Of a stretch of DNA of 64,000 nucleotides, positions 51,156-61,016 are shown piece after piece (positions within the stretch are counted from its first letter, which is position 1; each line of letters starts with the position of its first letter). Position numbers and translations under genes: made by a program. The stretch is taken from positions 248,001 through 312,000 of the forward strand of contig CP090855.1 of NCBI GenBank assembly GCA_041879425.1, written 5' to 3'. The stretch comes from Vibrio pomeroyi (GTDB taxonomy: Bacteria > Pseudomonadota > Gammaproteobacteria > Enterobacterales > Vibrionaceae). The notes below the pieces were generated by a model. It saw only the letters and a list, made by a program, of their open reading frames with translations. It was not told where the DNA came from and made no database searches.

Positions 51156-52460
51156 ATGAATACCAAGAAACCTATGTCTCTGACTGGTCGAGTAATCCTC
51201 GGTATGGTCGTAGGTATATTCACGGGATTTGCCATTCAATCCCTGTTTGCAGAAAGTGGATTTGTTAACAACTACATCGTTAACGGACTCTTTGAAGTAG
51301 GCGGACAAATTTTTGTCGCCAGTTTGAAAATGCTTGTTGTCCCACTAGTCTTCGTTTCACTAGTGTGTGGTACAAGTTCTCTTAAAGACTTATCAACTCT
51401 TGGCCGTATGGGTGGCAAAACGCTTGCACTTTATATCGGTACTACAGCCGTTGCTATCACTCTAGCACTTACTATCGGTAACCTGTTCCAACCTGGAGCT
51501 GGTGCGGATCTTACTGCTGCGAGCTCTTTCAAATCAGCTGATGCCCCTTCTCTGGGCCAAGTAATCATCGACATGTTCCCAACCAACCCTATTCAGGCGA
51601 TGGCTGAGGGCAAAACGTTACAAGTTATCGTATTTGCAGTGTTGTTTGGTATCGCAATCAGTGCGGCGGGCAAACCCGGTGAACGTATCGCTGCAGTTTT
51701 CTCTGATCTAAACGAAGTGATCATGAAGCTAGTTGCGCTACTAATGAACCTTGCTCCTTACGGCGTGTTCTTCTTAATGGCAAAACTGTTCTCTGGCCTT
51801 GGCTTGGGTGCGATTTGGAACCTAGCAGAATACTTCCTAGTACTTGCAGGTACCCTACTGTTACACGGTTTGGTTACTTACAGCGCAATGCTTAAAGGAT
51901 TCACAGGCCTTAGCCCAATTACGTTCCTACGTAAGATGGAAGATGCAATCATGTTTGCATTCTCAACAGCATCTTCAAACGCAACGATTCCAGTAACAAT
52001 GGAAACCGCGAAAAACCGCATGGGCGTAGACAACAAAGTGGCGTCTTTCACAGTACCACTAGGTGCGACTGTGAACATGGACGGTACTGCTATCATGCAA
52101 GGTGTTGCGACAGCGTTTATCGCGCAAGCGTACAACATTGACCTATCAATGGGTGATTACCTAATGGTTATCCTAACGGCAACACTGGCGTCTGTAGGTA
52201 CTGCAGGTGTTCCTGGTGTTGGTCTTGTTATGCTAGCGATGGTATTGAACCAAGTTGGTCTACCACTTGAAGGTATCGCTCTAATCATGGGTGTTGACCG
52301 TCTTCTTGATATGATTCGTACCGCTGTAAACATCACAGGTGATAGTGCCGTATCTATCATCGTGGCGAAGTCTGAAGGTGCTCTTGATGAGTCTCGCTTC
52401 AACGACCCAGCTGCTGGCGAGAAAGAAGAAGAAGTTAAGCTAGCACGCCAACAGGCATAA
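51156..52460 (+). CDS. Dicarboxylate/amino acid:cation symporter (DAACS)
   Basis: A 434-aa inner-membrane transporter of the GltPh/GltP/DctA fold. Signatures are the serine-rich hairpin (FSTASSNATIPVT), NMDGTAIMQG, the second hairpin SVGTAGVPGVG and DRLLDMIRTAVNITGD, where the Asp binds substrate amine or cation. It takes up glutamate, aspartate or C4-dicarboxylates with Na+ or H+; the NMDGT and DRxxDM features do not settle which. AAGGAG precedes the ATG. Monocistronic, closed by a terminator. Confidence 0.94.
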   Translation: MNTKKPMSLTGRVILGMVVGIFTGFAIQSLFAESGFVNNYIVNGLFEVGGQIFVASLKMLVVPLVFVSLVCGTSSLKDLSTLGRMGGKTLALYIGTTAVAITLALTIGNLFQPGAGADLTAASSFKSADAPSLGQVIIDMFPTNPIQAMAEGKTLQVIVFAVLFGIAISAAGKPGERIAAVFSDLNEVIMKLVALLMNLAPYGVFFLMAKLFSGLGLGAIWNLAEYFLVLAGTLLLHGLVTYSAMLKGFTGLSPITFLRKMEDAIMFAFSTASSNATIPVTMETAKNRMGVDNKVASFTVPLGATVNMDGTAIMQGVATAFIAQAYNIDLSMGDYLMVILTATLASVGTAGVPGVGLVMLAMVLNQVGLPLEGIALIMGVDRLLDMIRTAVNITGDSAVSIIVAKSEGALDESRFNDPAAGEKEEEVKLARQQA

Positions 52461-52542
52461 TCTAGTTTCTCTGACGCTCTTGCCTTCGAGCTAAGGTGTA
52501 ATTAATGGCTACACCTTAACTCACAAAAAGCGCATAAACAGA

Positions 52543-52572
52543 AACGCCACTGCAGATGCAGTGGCGTTTTTT
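52543..52572 (+). terminator. Terminator after symporter gene
   Basis: A perfect 11-bp stem AACGCCACTGC / GCAGTGGCGTT with a four-base loop and a T-run. Confidence 0.92.
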
Positions 52573-52633
52573 ATTGGGTATCGTTTTTTGAATTCGTATT
52601 CGGTATTAACTATCTCTAGAAAAAGTACTTAAA

Positions 52634-54019
52634 TTAATCGTCGATTGGGAACATAAGATTGACCCTGAGTCCCCCACCTTCTCTATTCTCAGCAGTAACG
52701 TGCCCATTCATCACACCCATTGCTTCTTTAACAATCGCAAGCCCAAGACCATAACCACCAGACTGTTTATCACGGGCTGACTCAATTCGTGTAAAGGGAT
52801 CGAAAATCCCTGCTATTTTGTTATCAGGAATACCATCTCCGTCATCTTCTACAGATATGACGCTGTAACGTTTGTCTATGACCTGTTCATATGTAGTGAC
52901 GACAACATGCGCACTATCACCAGCGTATTTAATGGCGTTACCCACCAAATTGCCGATAACCCTTAGCAACAGTCGCTCATCAATATTTACCATTGAAGTC
53001 GGAGTATCTAAATCTCCGATTAAAGTTTGATTGGTTTTTAAATCACTTTGCATTTGGGCAATCAGCATCGAACAGTAGTGCTCAAGGTGCATTAAAGCTA
53101 ATTTGGAATCATAACGAGACGTTTCTAGTCTGCTGAATTCGAGGATCTCCCCCACCAGCTTATTCATCTCTGCTGTTTCATTTTCCATCCGTTCGAGTAA
53201 TCCAATGCTCTTGTCATCGACCTTACTTCGTAATAAGTGTAAAGCGAGGTTTTGTCTTGCTAATGGCGTTCTAAGTTCATGAGAGACATCACGAATCAAA
53301 CGACGCTGCTTTTCGGCCAATGATTTGATTTCAAACGTCATATGATCAAAATCCACCGCTAGTTCATTAAATTCTCGTGTATTTGATTTCAATTCAGAGA
53401 CGACTTGCACCGAGAAGTCACCTTCCGCTAAACGTCGACTCGCTTCTCGCAAACGATCCAAAGGTTGTTGTAGCCTACGCGCCATAATTAAAGAGAATAA
53501 AGACAGGATGATGAAAGCGATAAAGACCTTCATCAAGGTCGAGTACAAACCAAACGACTTTGCAGGATGGAACCGGTGCGGTAATTGGATAACTAGGCTT
53601 TTGCCGCCATTTAAAGGTAGGCCAAATATCGGCCGATTCACAACAGCATCCAATTGATGGTCTAACGTTCTTAAGAAACGCAACTTAAATTCAAAGTGTG
53701 GGTGCATGTGCCTATGTGTGATCGGGTGATTGTCTTTTCCCAAAACAAATAGGTAATACTGCTGAGCGTTGGCCCAGTCGGCAAGTTCATCCATGTCCCC
53801 TTCTTCGATTAACACATTAGCTTGATACGCGAGGTCTAGCATCTCGTGCTTCACAGAATCTGGGACTTTCAGTAATGCCTTCATCAAGGCCTTCTCAGCT
53901 ACAGCTTGAAAAATAAAAATGCTGATAATGATAATCGTCAAGTACGAGAAAAGTTGGAATGTTAAGCCATCTTTACGCTTAGCGATAAAGTCCGGGCAGC
54001 GTATCAGCTTGGCACTCAT
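52634..54019 (-). CDS. Sensor histidine kinase
   Basis: A 461-aa kinase. TM1 is at ~25-45, a periplasmic sensor follows to ~155, then TM2, HAMP (~185-235), the phosphoacceptor His in RDVSHELRTPLARQN, N-box NLVGNAIKYA, and ATP loops DDGDGIPD and GGYGLGLAI. The sensor contains HPITHRHMHPHFEF, with five His in 14 residues, suggesting metal or pH sensing. It overlaps its response regulator by 4 bases. The CpxA/RstB class is closest; no specific orthologue assigned. Confidence 0.92.
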   Translation of the reverse strand: MSAKLIRCPDFIAKRKDGLTFQLFSYLTIIIISIFIFQAVAEKALMKALLKVPDSVKHEMLDLAYQANVLIEEGDMDELADWANAQQYYLFVLGKDNHPITHRHMHPHFEFKLRFLRTLDHQLDAVVNRPIFGLPLNGGKSLVIQLPHRFHPAKSFGLYSTLMKVFIAFIILSLFSLIMARRLQQPLDRLREASRRLAEGDFSVQVVSELKSNTREFNELAVDFDHMTFEIKSLAEKQRRLIRDVSHELRTPLARQNLALHLLRSKVDDKSIGLLERMENETAEMNKLVGEILEFSRLETSRYDSKLALMHLEHYCSMLIAQMQSDLKTNQTLIGDLDTPTSMVNIDERLLLRVIGNLVGNAIKYAGDSAHVVVTTYEQVIDKRYSVISVEDDGDGIPDNKIAGIFDPFTRIESARDKQSGGYGLGLAIVKEAMGVMNGHVTAENREGGGLRVNLMFPIDD

Positions 54020-54684
54020 GCGCCGACCGACTCTAGGTAGCTGTAACCTTTACCACGAACGGTTTTGATGTGTTGTTTAGATAAGCCTGCTTGCACCAAT
54101 TTTCGACGGATATTACTAATGTGCATGTCTAAATTACGGTCGAAGGGGCAAAGCTCTTTCTTCAAAACATGTATTTGCAGATCGGATTTAGAGACAACGA
54201 TACCGTCATTTTTGATTAGATAATCAAGCAGGTCTTTTTCAGTGCCCGTTAACGGTAAACGAGAGAGCTGTTCACACAAGCCATGATTTGATGACGCTAA
54301 AGATTGTCTCTGACGCTCAAAGCCCACTCGGCGTAAAATCACCTTTATACGCGTCAGGAGCTCAGGAACATTGAAAGGTTTGGCGATGTACTGGTCAGCG
54401 CCCGCTTGGTAGCCATCGAGCATTGAAGCGTCATCATTAAGCGCGGTCAACATAAGAATGGGAGTAGCAAAACGCTGACAAATGCGTCTTGCCACTTGAA
54501 TACCGCTTAGGTTTGGAAGCATTACATCGAGTAAAACCAAATCGACAGGGTTCGATTGAATAAACTCAAGCGCGGACTCACCGCAATGAACTGTATCAAC
54601 GTGATACCCCTCATTTTCCAACACTTCACCCAATAATTCACACAACTGAATATCATCATCAACAACTAAAACGCGCGACATCAT
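54016..54684 (-). CDS. OmpR-family response regulator
   Basis: A 222-aa regulator: a receiver (DDD acidic patch, phospho-Asp in LVLLDVMLPNLSG, Lys in AKPFNVPELL) and a C-terminal winged helix (NLDMHISNIRRKLVQAGLSKQHIKTVRGKGYSYL). It is encoded just upstream of its kinase, with a 4-base overlap. Target genes are unknown; the adjacent symporter is a possibility. Confidence 0.93.
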   Translation of the reverse strand: MMSRVLVVDDDIQLCELLGEVLENEGYHVDTVHCGESALEFIQSNPVDLVLLDVMLPNLSGIQVARRICQRFATPILMLTALNDDASMLDGYQAGADQYIAKPFNVPELLTRIKVILRRVGFERQRQSLASSNHGLCEQLSRLPLTGTEKDLLDYLIKNDGIVVSKSDLQIHVLKKELCPFDRNLDMHISNIRRKLVQAGLSKQHIKTVRGKGYSYLESVGA

Positions 54685-54761
54685 ACAAACCGATAAATAA
54701 TAATAGTTTGCATTTTAATTATCGTTATTATTGATTTCAATTATAAAATGAGAGATTAACC

Positions 54762-55235
54762 CTAAAGAAGGAAATCTTTTTCAATCGGTACAAATTTTGA
54801 GGCAGAATCGATAAGATTTTGAGCAGTTAATCCCGGAACACCGTACACCTCGACAGGCTTACCAAAACGTTCCTTGATTCGTTCTACGAGGATTTCAAAG
54901 TCACCGTCTCCAGATACCAGAACGATCGTATCAACCGTTTCAGCGAGTTCTATAGCATCTAAAGCAATACCGACATCCCAGTCACCTTTTGCACTGCCGT
55001 CTCGGCGCTGGATAAATGGTTTCAGTTTCACGTTAAAGCCGACACCTCGAAGGATATGGTGAAATTGGCGCTGTTTAGGATCTTGGCTAGAGATTGCGTA
55101 AGCATTAGCGGCAACAACGTTACGCCCTTCCGTGGCAACATACCAAAACTGGTTATAGTCGAAGTTAGAACGGTATTTATCGCGTGTCGTGTAGTAAACG
55201 TTCTGAACGTCGACCAAAATTGCTATGTTTTCCAT
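54762..55235 (-). CDS. NYN-domain (LabA/DUF88-type) protein
   Basis: A 157-aa protein of the NYN branch of PIN-like nucleases. The acidic residues lie in ILVDVQNVYY, GDWDVGIALDAI and VLVSGDGDFEILV, so it probably is a metal-dependent RNase. Its biological target is unknown. The TA-like partner is absent: no small antitoxin is beside it. Confidence 0.88.
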   Translation of the reverse strand: MENIAILVDVQNVYYTTRDKYRSNFDYNQFWYVATEGRNVVAANAYAISSQDPKQRQFHHILRGVGFNVKLKPFIQRRDGSAKGDWDVGIALDAIELAETVDTIVLVSGDGDFEILVERIKERFGKPVEVYGVPGLTAQNLIDSASKFVPIEKDFLL

Positions 55236-55501
55236 AAATTCATACCTTTAGATTTTCCGTATACCCTATTCTATTCAATTGTAAAATGCGAGTCGCTTTA
55301 CTCAATAAAAATGAACCTACTGGCTATCGTTAACGTAAATCTGATTATATTTAGTGGTGACCTAAGCACCTTTGGCGTAAACCTAACTATGCTTAAAGTA
55401 AGTCGATTTGTTCTGCTGTTAGATGACGCACTGTTTCGTGGGCTTCATTGACGTCACAACTGAATCGTACTCAGGCTTAGCGTATTAAAAGGAGGTTGGC
55501 T

Positions 55502-56044
55502 ATGCTACACCGACAAACACACAAATCGTGCATAAGCATGGAAACATCCAAAGCGGCACAAGCAGTCAATCGCTCGAACGTTTGGTCTAATGTTTTAAAG
55601 GTTCTAACTATCAGTACGGTGTTAATCATGAGCTTAACCATCAACTCAGTGCTTGCCTACCCAGCTTATTCTCATTCCAGTCCACTCCCACACCGAAGCG
55701 TCATTTATTTCGCGCCAAAAGAGGACTCAGTGGTCAAAGAATTTCTAAACGAAGTGTTGATCAACAACTGCCAATTGGACGAACGTGATGTGGTTATCAT
55801 GGTGATTGCAGAGAGTGGCTACACCGTACCCACTTGGTTAGAAGAAGAGTTTAACCTAGAGGCAGTAACCAGCGTTTATGAGATCCCTAAAGGGTCACAC
55901 ACTGCGGTATTGATTGGTAAAGACGGAAAAGAGAAACACAGATGGAATGGTAAGACAGACTGGCAGAAAATCACCAATATCATCGACGAAATGCCAATGC
56001 GTCAACAAGAAATGCAGCGACAAAGTAGCCGCTGCAGTATTTAA
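55502..56044 (+). CDS. DUF4174-family exported thioredoxin-like protein
   Basis: A 180-aa protein with an unusually long N-terminus and a hydrophobic segment (~35-55, VLTISTVLIMSLTINSVLAYP), acting as a signal peptide or anchor. The rest, HRSVIYFAPKEDSVVKEFLNE...ERDVVIMVI, and LIGKDGKEKHRWNGKTDW, is the thioredoxin-like DUF4174 domain, lacking a CxxC. Function unknown. I start at ATG 55502, six bases after AAAGGAGG, not the TTG at 55496. Confidence 0.82.
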   Translation: MLHRQTHKSCISMETSKAAQAVNRSNVWSNVLKVLTISTVLIMSLTINSVLAYPAYSHSSPLPHRSVIYFAPKEDSVVKEFLNEVLINNCQLDERDVVIMVIAESGYTVPTWLEEEFNLEAVTSVYEIPKGSHTAVLIGKDGKEKHRWNGKTDWQKITNIIDEMPMRQQEMQRQSSRCSI

Positions 56045-56074
56045 CTCTATACAAATCGATTAAGCGTGACTTGG

Positions 56075-56845
56075 TTACTTGTTAAACCAATCAAGTTTTT
56101 CATGAAGCTGAGCCACGCTGCCAACAACGATCAAAGCCGGGCTTTTAGCGACGCTTGCAAGGTTAGCTAAGTCACTCAACCCACCTCGATACACCTTCTG
56201 CTCCTGGCGTGTTCCATTTTCGATTATCGCAACCGGCATGTCAGCTCGCATACCATTATCGAGTAGATTCTTCTGAATATTCGGACTCTCTTTTAAACCC
56301 ATGTAGAACACGATCGTGTGATTGTGTTGAGCAAGAGATTGCCAGTCGATATCTTCGCCATCTTTCTTTAAGTGGCCGGTAATAAACTGGACGCTTTGCG
56401 CGTGGTCACGGTGAGTCAACGGGATGCCCGCATAAGCCGTAGCACCAGCAGCTGCAGTGATACCAGGAATGACTTCAAATCTCACGTCATTCTCAGCCAG
56501 AGTTTCACACTCTTCCCCGCCACGTCCAAAGATAAACGAGTCACCACCTTTCAGGCGTACTACATGTTTATTCTCTTTTGCTTTAGTGACCAATAATTGG
56601 TTGATCTGATCTTGCGGTACACAATGATGATCAAGCTTTTTGCCCACATACAGCATTTCTGCGTCTGGGTTAGCCATCGCTAAGATATCTTTTGATACCA
56701 AGCGGTCATAAACCAAAACGTCTGCTTGCTGAATCACGCGTGCCGCTTTTAACGTAAGTAAGTCTGGGTCGCCTGGACCTGCACCTACCAATGAAACAAA
56801 TCCGTTGTGTACTTCTTTAACATTCGATGACGATACTTCTGACAT
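56075..56845 (-). CDS. cobA: Uroporphyrinogen-III C-methyltransferase
   Basis: SUMT: two SAM-dependent methylations of uroporphyrinogen III give precorrin-2, the branch to sirohaem and cobalamin. Signatures are VGAGPGDPDLLTLKAARVI, GGDSFIFGRGGEE and VIPGITAAAGATAYAGIPLTHR. At 256 aa it is a free SUMT without the CysG oxidase domain, so the final sirohaem steps are encoded elsewhere. Sirohaem is the cofactor of NirB in the cluster upstream, which explains its place. Confidence 0.95.
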   Translation of the reverse strand: MSEVSSSNVKEVHNGFVSLVGAGPGDPDLLTLKAARVIQQADVLVYDRLVSKDILAMANPDAEMLYVGKKLDHHCVPQDQINQLLVTKAKENKHVVRLKGGDSFIFGRGGEECETLAENDVRFEVIPGITAAAGATAYAGIPLTHRDHAQSVQFITGHLKKDGEDIDWQSLAQHNHTIVFYMGLKESPNIQKNLLDNGMRADMPVAIIENGTRQEQKVYRGGLSDLANLASVAKSPALIVVGSVAQLHEKLDWFNK

Positions 56846-57073
56846 GCTGTGCTCCGAAGGTTTGCTTGTTTTATCTCAAGCTTCAATCTATGTGATAAGT
56901 CACTGTATTCATGATGACTTATCCAAATCCTTAACCCTTAGACTATCAGGTGTTGATATAAATATTCAGTTTAAATACTAACGAAGATAGAAGTAATTAT
57001 AACAAAACGATCTATTGCAGGTATTTTACTCAATACCAATCAACACCTTGATGATGCTTAAGGCATTTGAACT

Positions 57074-57104
57074 AAAAAAGCCCCAAACATTTCGTTGGGG
57101 CTTT
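57074..57104 (-). terminator. Terminator after FNT channel gene
   Basis: AAAGCCCCAA pairs with TTGGGGCTTT, followed by six T on the minus strand. Confidence 0.88.
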
Positions 57105-57141
57105 CAATCTCATACTAAATTACGTTTGACCGTATTCAGAA

Positions 57142-57957
57142 TTACTTAGCGCCTAGAGAAGGAGCTGTTTTAGCGTGAGTTAGGTATAGAGGAACACATG
57201 TCATTAGTAGACCACCAACGATGTTACCTAGGATTGTTGGGATAAGGTTGAAGTTCAACCATGTCGCGATACCGAAGTCAGCGCCAAGAATCATACCCAG
57301 TGGGAATAGGAACATGTTTACTACTGTGTGCTCAAATACTAGTGCGAAGAAGATGAAGATTGGGAACCACATCATTGCTACACGGCCAGATACAGTGCGC
57401 GCTGTCATGTTACCAATCACACCTAGACATACCATTAGGTTACAGAAGATACCGCGTACGAAACACGTGATCCATCCGTCCATACCCATGTTTTCAAAAC
57501 CTAAGCTACGGCCTGTAGAAACAGCAATGAATTTTTGAGCAACAGCGTTTGGCTCTAGAGAGAAGTTACCTGTTAATGACACAGCAACTAGGAAAGCAAC
57601 AATCAAAGAACCGATAAGGTTACCAAGACCAACAATACCCCAACAACGTAGGATACGGCCCCAAGTAATGCCTGGGCGGTTGTCGAATTTAGCTAAAGGA
57701 GCAAGGCCGAAAACGCCAGTTACTAGGTCGTAACCCATAACACTTAGAATAACGAAACCAACTGGGAACACTAGTGCGCCAACAAGGCCAATGCCTGTTT
57801 GTACCATTGCTGTAATAGCCACAACAACCGCTAGAGACAGGATGATACCAGCCATAGTACTTCGAATCAGAAGATCGCGAGTACTTGTTTTAGTTTTCGC
57901 TTCACCCACATCAATCATCGTTTGAACGAATTCAGCTGGTTTGTAATCAGGAGACAT
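57142..57957 (-). CDS. Formate/nitrite transporter family channel, NirC-like
   Basis: A 271-aa FNT protein with six membrane helices. Motifs are FPVGFVILSVMGYDLVTGVF, LIGSLIVAF, RGIFCNLMVCLGV and FEHTVVNMFLFPLG with the central His of the FNT pore. It is most likely a nitrite channel since it is 123 bases after nirD and upstream of cobA on the same strand. Formate specificity (FocA) is possible on sequence alone. Terminator follows. Confidence 0.9.
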   Translation of the reverse strand: MSPDYKPAEFVQTMIDVGEAKTKTSTRDLLIRSTMAGIILSLAVVVAITAMVQTGIGLVGALVFPVGFVILSVMGYDLVTGVFGLAPLAKFDNRPGITWGRILRCWGIVGLGNLIGSLIVAFLVAVSLTGNFSLEPNAVAQKFIAVSTGRSLGFENMGMDGWITCFVRGIFCNLMVCLGVIGNMTARTVSGRVAMMWFPIFIFFALVFEHTVVNMFLFPLGMILGADFGIATWLNFNLIPTILGNIVGGLLMTCVPLYLTHAKTAPSLGAK

Positions 57958-58080
57958 AATGTTGTCCTTAAAAAAGTAAAATTAAAAGTTAAAATTGGAT
58001 AGGAAAAGACTCTAGTTGCCGAGTTAAGGCAATATCGAGAACTAGAACCCTTGAACTATCAAATCTTACTCATCCAAAGA

Positions 58081-58404
58081 TTAAGCAGAGATTTCTACAG
58101 CACCTTTGGTAACACGAGTTTTGTACGCTTTCACGTTGAAGTTCTCGTCTTCCATGCACGCACCTGTTGTCAGGTTAAAGCGTTGCTTCTTAAGCGGGCT
58201 TGCCACCCAAAGCTCTTCTTTGTGCTCTACAATCAGGCCACGTGATAACACGTTAGATTGGAAGTAAGGGTCTGTGTTGCTAATCGCGAATACTTCTTCA
58301 GCTTTCGTTGGGCGGAAAACAGCTACTTGCTCACCACCAACCAATGCACAAACACCTGTACCTGGGATAATGTCTTCGATCTTACAAACTTTGGTAAATG
58401 CCAT
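58081..58404 (-). CDS. nirD: Nitrite reductase (NADH) small subunit
   Basis: A 107-aa Rieske-like partner of NirB. Here the iron-ligand Cys/His pairs are not obvious, as is common in NirD. Start at 58404, with GGGAG 8 bases upstream; the frame extends to 58419. It follows nirB by 15 bases. Confidence 0.92.
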   Translation of the reverse strand: MAFTKVCKIEDIIPGTGVCALVGGEQVAVFRPTKAEEVFAISNTDPYFQSNVLSRGLIVEHKEELWVASPLKKQRFNLTTGACMEDENFNVKAYKTRVTKGAVEISA

Positions 58405-58419
58405 GATGTCGTCTCCCAT

Positions 58420-60978
58420 TTAAACCAGTTCAACGTGAAGGATATCGCCCTTCGCTTCAGGGTGTTTCTCTGTGAATGTCGCAGGGCGGTGTTGTTCACG
58501 GCCATCGTCAACAAACACAACGTTTTCATCACGGTCATCAGCATTGATGAAGTGTGAGAATCGCTTAAGTTGAGCTTCATCGTTGATAGTGTCACTCCAC
58601 TCACAAGCGAAGTTACCCACTAGGCCAGCCACGTCAGCTTCAAGCTGGTCGTTGATGCCAAGTTTGTTATCAACAATCACTTCACGTAGGTAGTCAACAC
58701 CACCTTCTAGGTTGTCCATCCATACCGAAGTACGTTGCAGTGGCGCAGCCGTGCGGATGTAGAACATCATGAAACGGTCGATGTATTTCAACAGTGTTTC
58801 TTGGTCTAGGTCGCTTGCCAGTAGGTCTGCGTGACGAGGCTTCATACCACCGTTACCACACACGTACATGTTCCAACCCGCGTCAGTCGCGATAATACCT
58901 AAATCTTTACCTTGAGCTTCAGCACACTCACGAGTACAGCCCGACACACCAAACTTCATTTTATGAGGAGTACGGATGCCTTTGTAACGGTTCTCGATCA
59001 TCACGCCTAGGCCAACTGAATCTTGAACGCCGTAACGACACCAAGTTGAACCAACACATGTCTTAGCCATACGAAGTGCTTTTGCGTAAGCTTGGCCAGT
59101 CTCGTAACCCGCAGCGATTAACTTCTTCCAGATAGCTGGAAGGTCATCTTTCTGGGCACCGAATAGACCAATACGTTGTGCACCCGTAATCTTGGTGTAC
59201 AGGTTGTATTCTGCAGCAACATCAGCAAGAACGCTTAGTGCTTGAGGCGTTACTTCACCACCCGCCATACGAGGGATAACAGAGTAAGTACCGTCTTTTT
59301 GCATGTTACCTAGGAAGTTATCGTTGGTATCGTGCAACTTCACTAACTCAGGCTTAAGGATGTGTTCACCCCAGCAAGAAGCAAGGATAGAACCCGCTAG
59401 AGGCTTACATACTTCACAGCCGTAGCCTTTACCGTATTTCTCTAGTAGCTCATCGAACGTTTTGATTTCTTCGATGCGAATTAAGTGGAAAAGCTCTTGG
59501 CGAGAGTACGCAAAGTGCTCACACACGTCGTTCTTCACTTCAACACCAGCTTTAGCTAGTTCAGCGTTTAGTACCGAAGTCACTAGTGGAATACAACCAC
59601 CACAACCAGTACCTGCGCCTGTTACTGCTTTGATATCACCAATGGTGTGGTGACCTTCAGCAACCGCTTGAGCGATTTTGCCTTTAGTCACATCGAAACA
59701 AGAACAGATAACTGCTGATTCAGGAAGCGAGTCTGCGCCAAGTGTTGGCTTTTCAGCGCCAGCGTGTGCAGGAAGAATTAGAGCATCTGGGTGTTCTGGT
59801 AGGTCGATTTCGTTCAGCATAAGCTGTAGAAGATCGCCGTAGTCAGACGTATCACCGACCATTACCGCACCAAGAAGCTTCTTGTTGTCTTCAGAAACGA
59901 TTAGGCGCTTGTAAACTTCTTGCTCTTCGTTTTGGTAAACGTAGCTCTTACAGCCAGGAGTACGACCGTTTGCATCACCGATAGAACCTACTTTCACGCC
60001 TAGAAGCTTAAGCTTCGCAGACATGTCAGCACCTTCGAATGTGCTTTCGTTACCAACAACGTGGTCAACCGCTACCGTCGCCATTTTGTAGCCTGGAGCT
60101 ACTAAGCCGTAGAACGTTTGGTTCCAAGACGCACACTCACCGATTGCGTAGATATCTTTGTCTGTCGTTTGACAGTGATCGTTAATCTCGATACCGCCAC
60201 GAGGTGCAATACCTAGACCCATTTGACGAGCAAGTTTGTCTTGAGGGCGAATACCAGCAGAAAATACGATGAAATCAGTTTCTAGCTCAGTACCGTCTGC
60301 AAAGCGCATTACGTTACGAGCTTCAGTGCCTTCAGGAGCAATCTCAAGCGTGTTCTTGCTTGTATGTACGTTAACGCCCATACGTTCGATTTTTTGACGA
60401 AGTTGGTTACCACCCGCTTGGTCAAGCTGCTCAGCCATTAGCTTAGGAGCAAACTCAACAACGTGTGTCGTTACGCCAAGTGCTTTAAGTGCGCCTGCCG
60501 CTTCAAGGCCAAGTAGACCACCACCAACAACAACACCAGACTTAGAGTTCTTAGCCGTTGCTTCGATCGCTTTCAGATCTTCAATTGTACGGTAAACAAA
60601 ACAGTCTTTACCTTCGTTACCTTTGATTGGCGGAACGAATGGGAATGAACCTGTAGCAAGGATAAGTTTGTCGTATTGAATTTCACGACCAGTGCTCGAG
60701 TAAACTGTTTTCTTTTCACGGTTAACGTTAATAGCACGTTCGCCGATCAGCATGTTGATGCCGTGTTTCTCGTAGAAGCCTTCTTTAACTAAAGAAAGTT
60801 CGTCCGCAGTATGGTGTGAAAAATAAGAAGAAAGGTGTACACGATCATAGGCTACGCGAGGCTCTTCACAGAACACCGTAATGTCCATGTTAGCAACATC
60901 TGTCTTCTCGACTAAATCTTCGATATAGCGATGACCGACCATCCCGTTACCGATTACGACTAGCTTCATCTTGCTCAT
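58420..60978 (-). CDS. nirB: Nitrite reductase (NADH) large subunit
   Basis: Cytoplasmic NADH-nitrite reductase of 852 aa that reduces nitrite to ammonium. An FAD/NADH module (VVIGNGMVGHRYIED, VVVGGGLLGLEAAG) is followed by a BFD-like 2Fe-2S domain (CSCFDVTKG, GTGCGGCIP), and the sirohaem/4Fe-4S half with CVGSTWCRYG and CTRECAEAQGKD, CGNGG. The promoter region has an FNR site and NarP-like heptamers (61017-61101). With nirD, the FNT channel and cobA it forms a nitrite uptake and reduction set. Confidence 0.97.
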   Translation of the reverse strand: MSKMKLVVIGNGMVGHRYIEDLVEKTDVANMDITVFCEEPRVAYDRVHLSSYFSHHTADELSLVKEGFYEKHGINMLIGERAINVNREKKTVYSSTGREIQYDKLILATGSFPFVPPIKGNEGKDCFVYRTIEDLKAIEATAKNSKSGVVVGGGLLGLEAAGALKALGVTTHVVEFAPKLMAEQLDQAGGNQLRQKIERMGVNVHTSKNTLEIAPEGTEARNVMRFADGTELETDFIVFSAGIRPQDKLARQMGLGIAPRGGIEINDHCQTTDKDIYAIGECASWNQTFYGLVAPGYKMATVAVDHVVGNESTFEGADMSAKLKLLGVKVGSIGDANGRTPGCKSYVYQNEEQEVYKRLIVSEDNKKLLGAVMVGDTSDYGDLLQLMLNEIDLPEHPDALILPAHAGAEKPTLGADSLPESAVICSCFDVTKGKIAQAVAEGHHTIGDIKAVTGAGTGCGGCIPLVTSVLNAELAKAGVEVKNDVCEHFAYSRQELFHLIRIEEIKTFDELLEKYGKGYGCEVCKPLAGSILASCWGEHILKPELVKLHDTNDNFLGNMQKDGTYSVIPRMAGGEVTPQALSVLADVAAEYNLYTKITGAQRIGLFGAQKDDLPAIWKKLIAAGYETGQAYAKALRMAKTCVGSTWCRYGVQDSVGLGVMIENRYKGIRTPHKMKFGVSGCTRECAEAQGKDLGIIATDAGWNMYVCGNGGMKPRHADLLASDLDQETLLKYIDRFMMFYIRTAAPLQRTSVWMDNLEGGVDYLREVIVDNKLGINDQLEADVAGLVGNFACEWSDTINDEAQLKRFSHFINADDRDENVVFVDDGREQHRPATFTEKHPEAKGDILHVELV

Positions 60979-61016
60979 AAGAATTCCTGAAGGTTATATA
61001 TTTCTTAACTGAGCGA

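Noticed and set aside
55056..55451. 131-codon plus-strand frame
   Set aside because: Mostly antisense to the NYN gene and its promoter region; no ribosome site and no domain.
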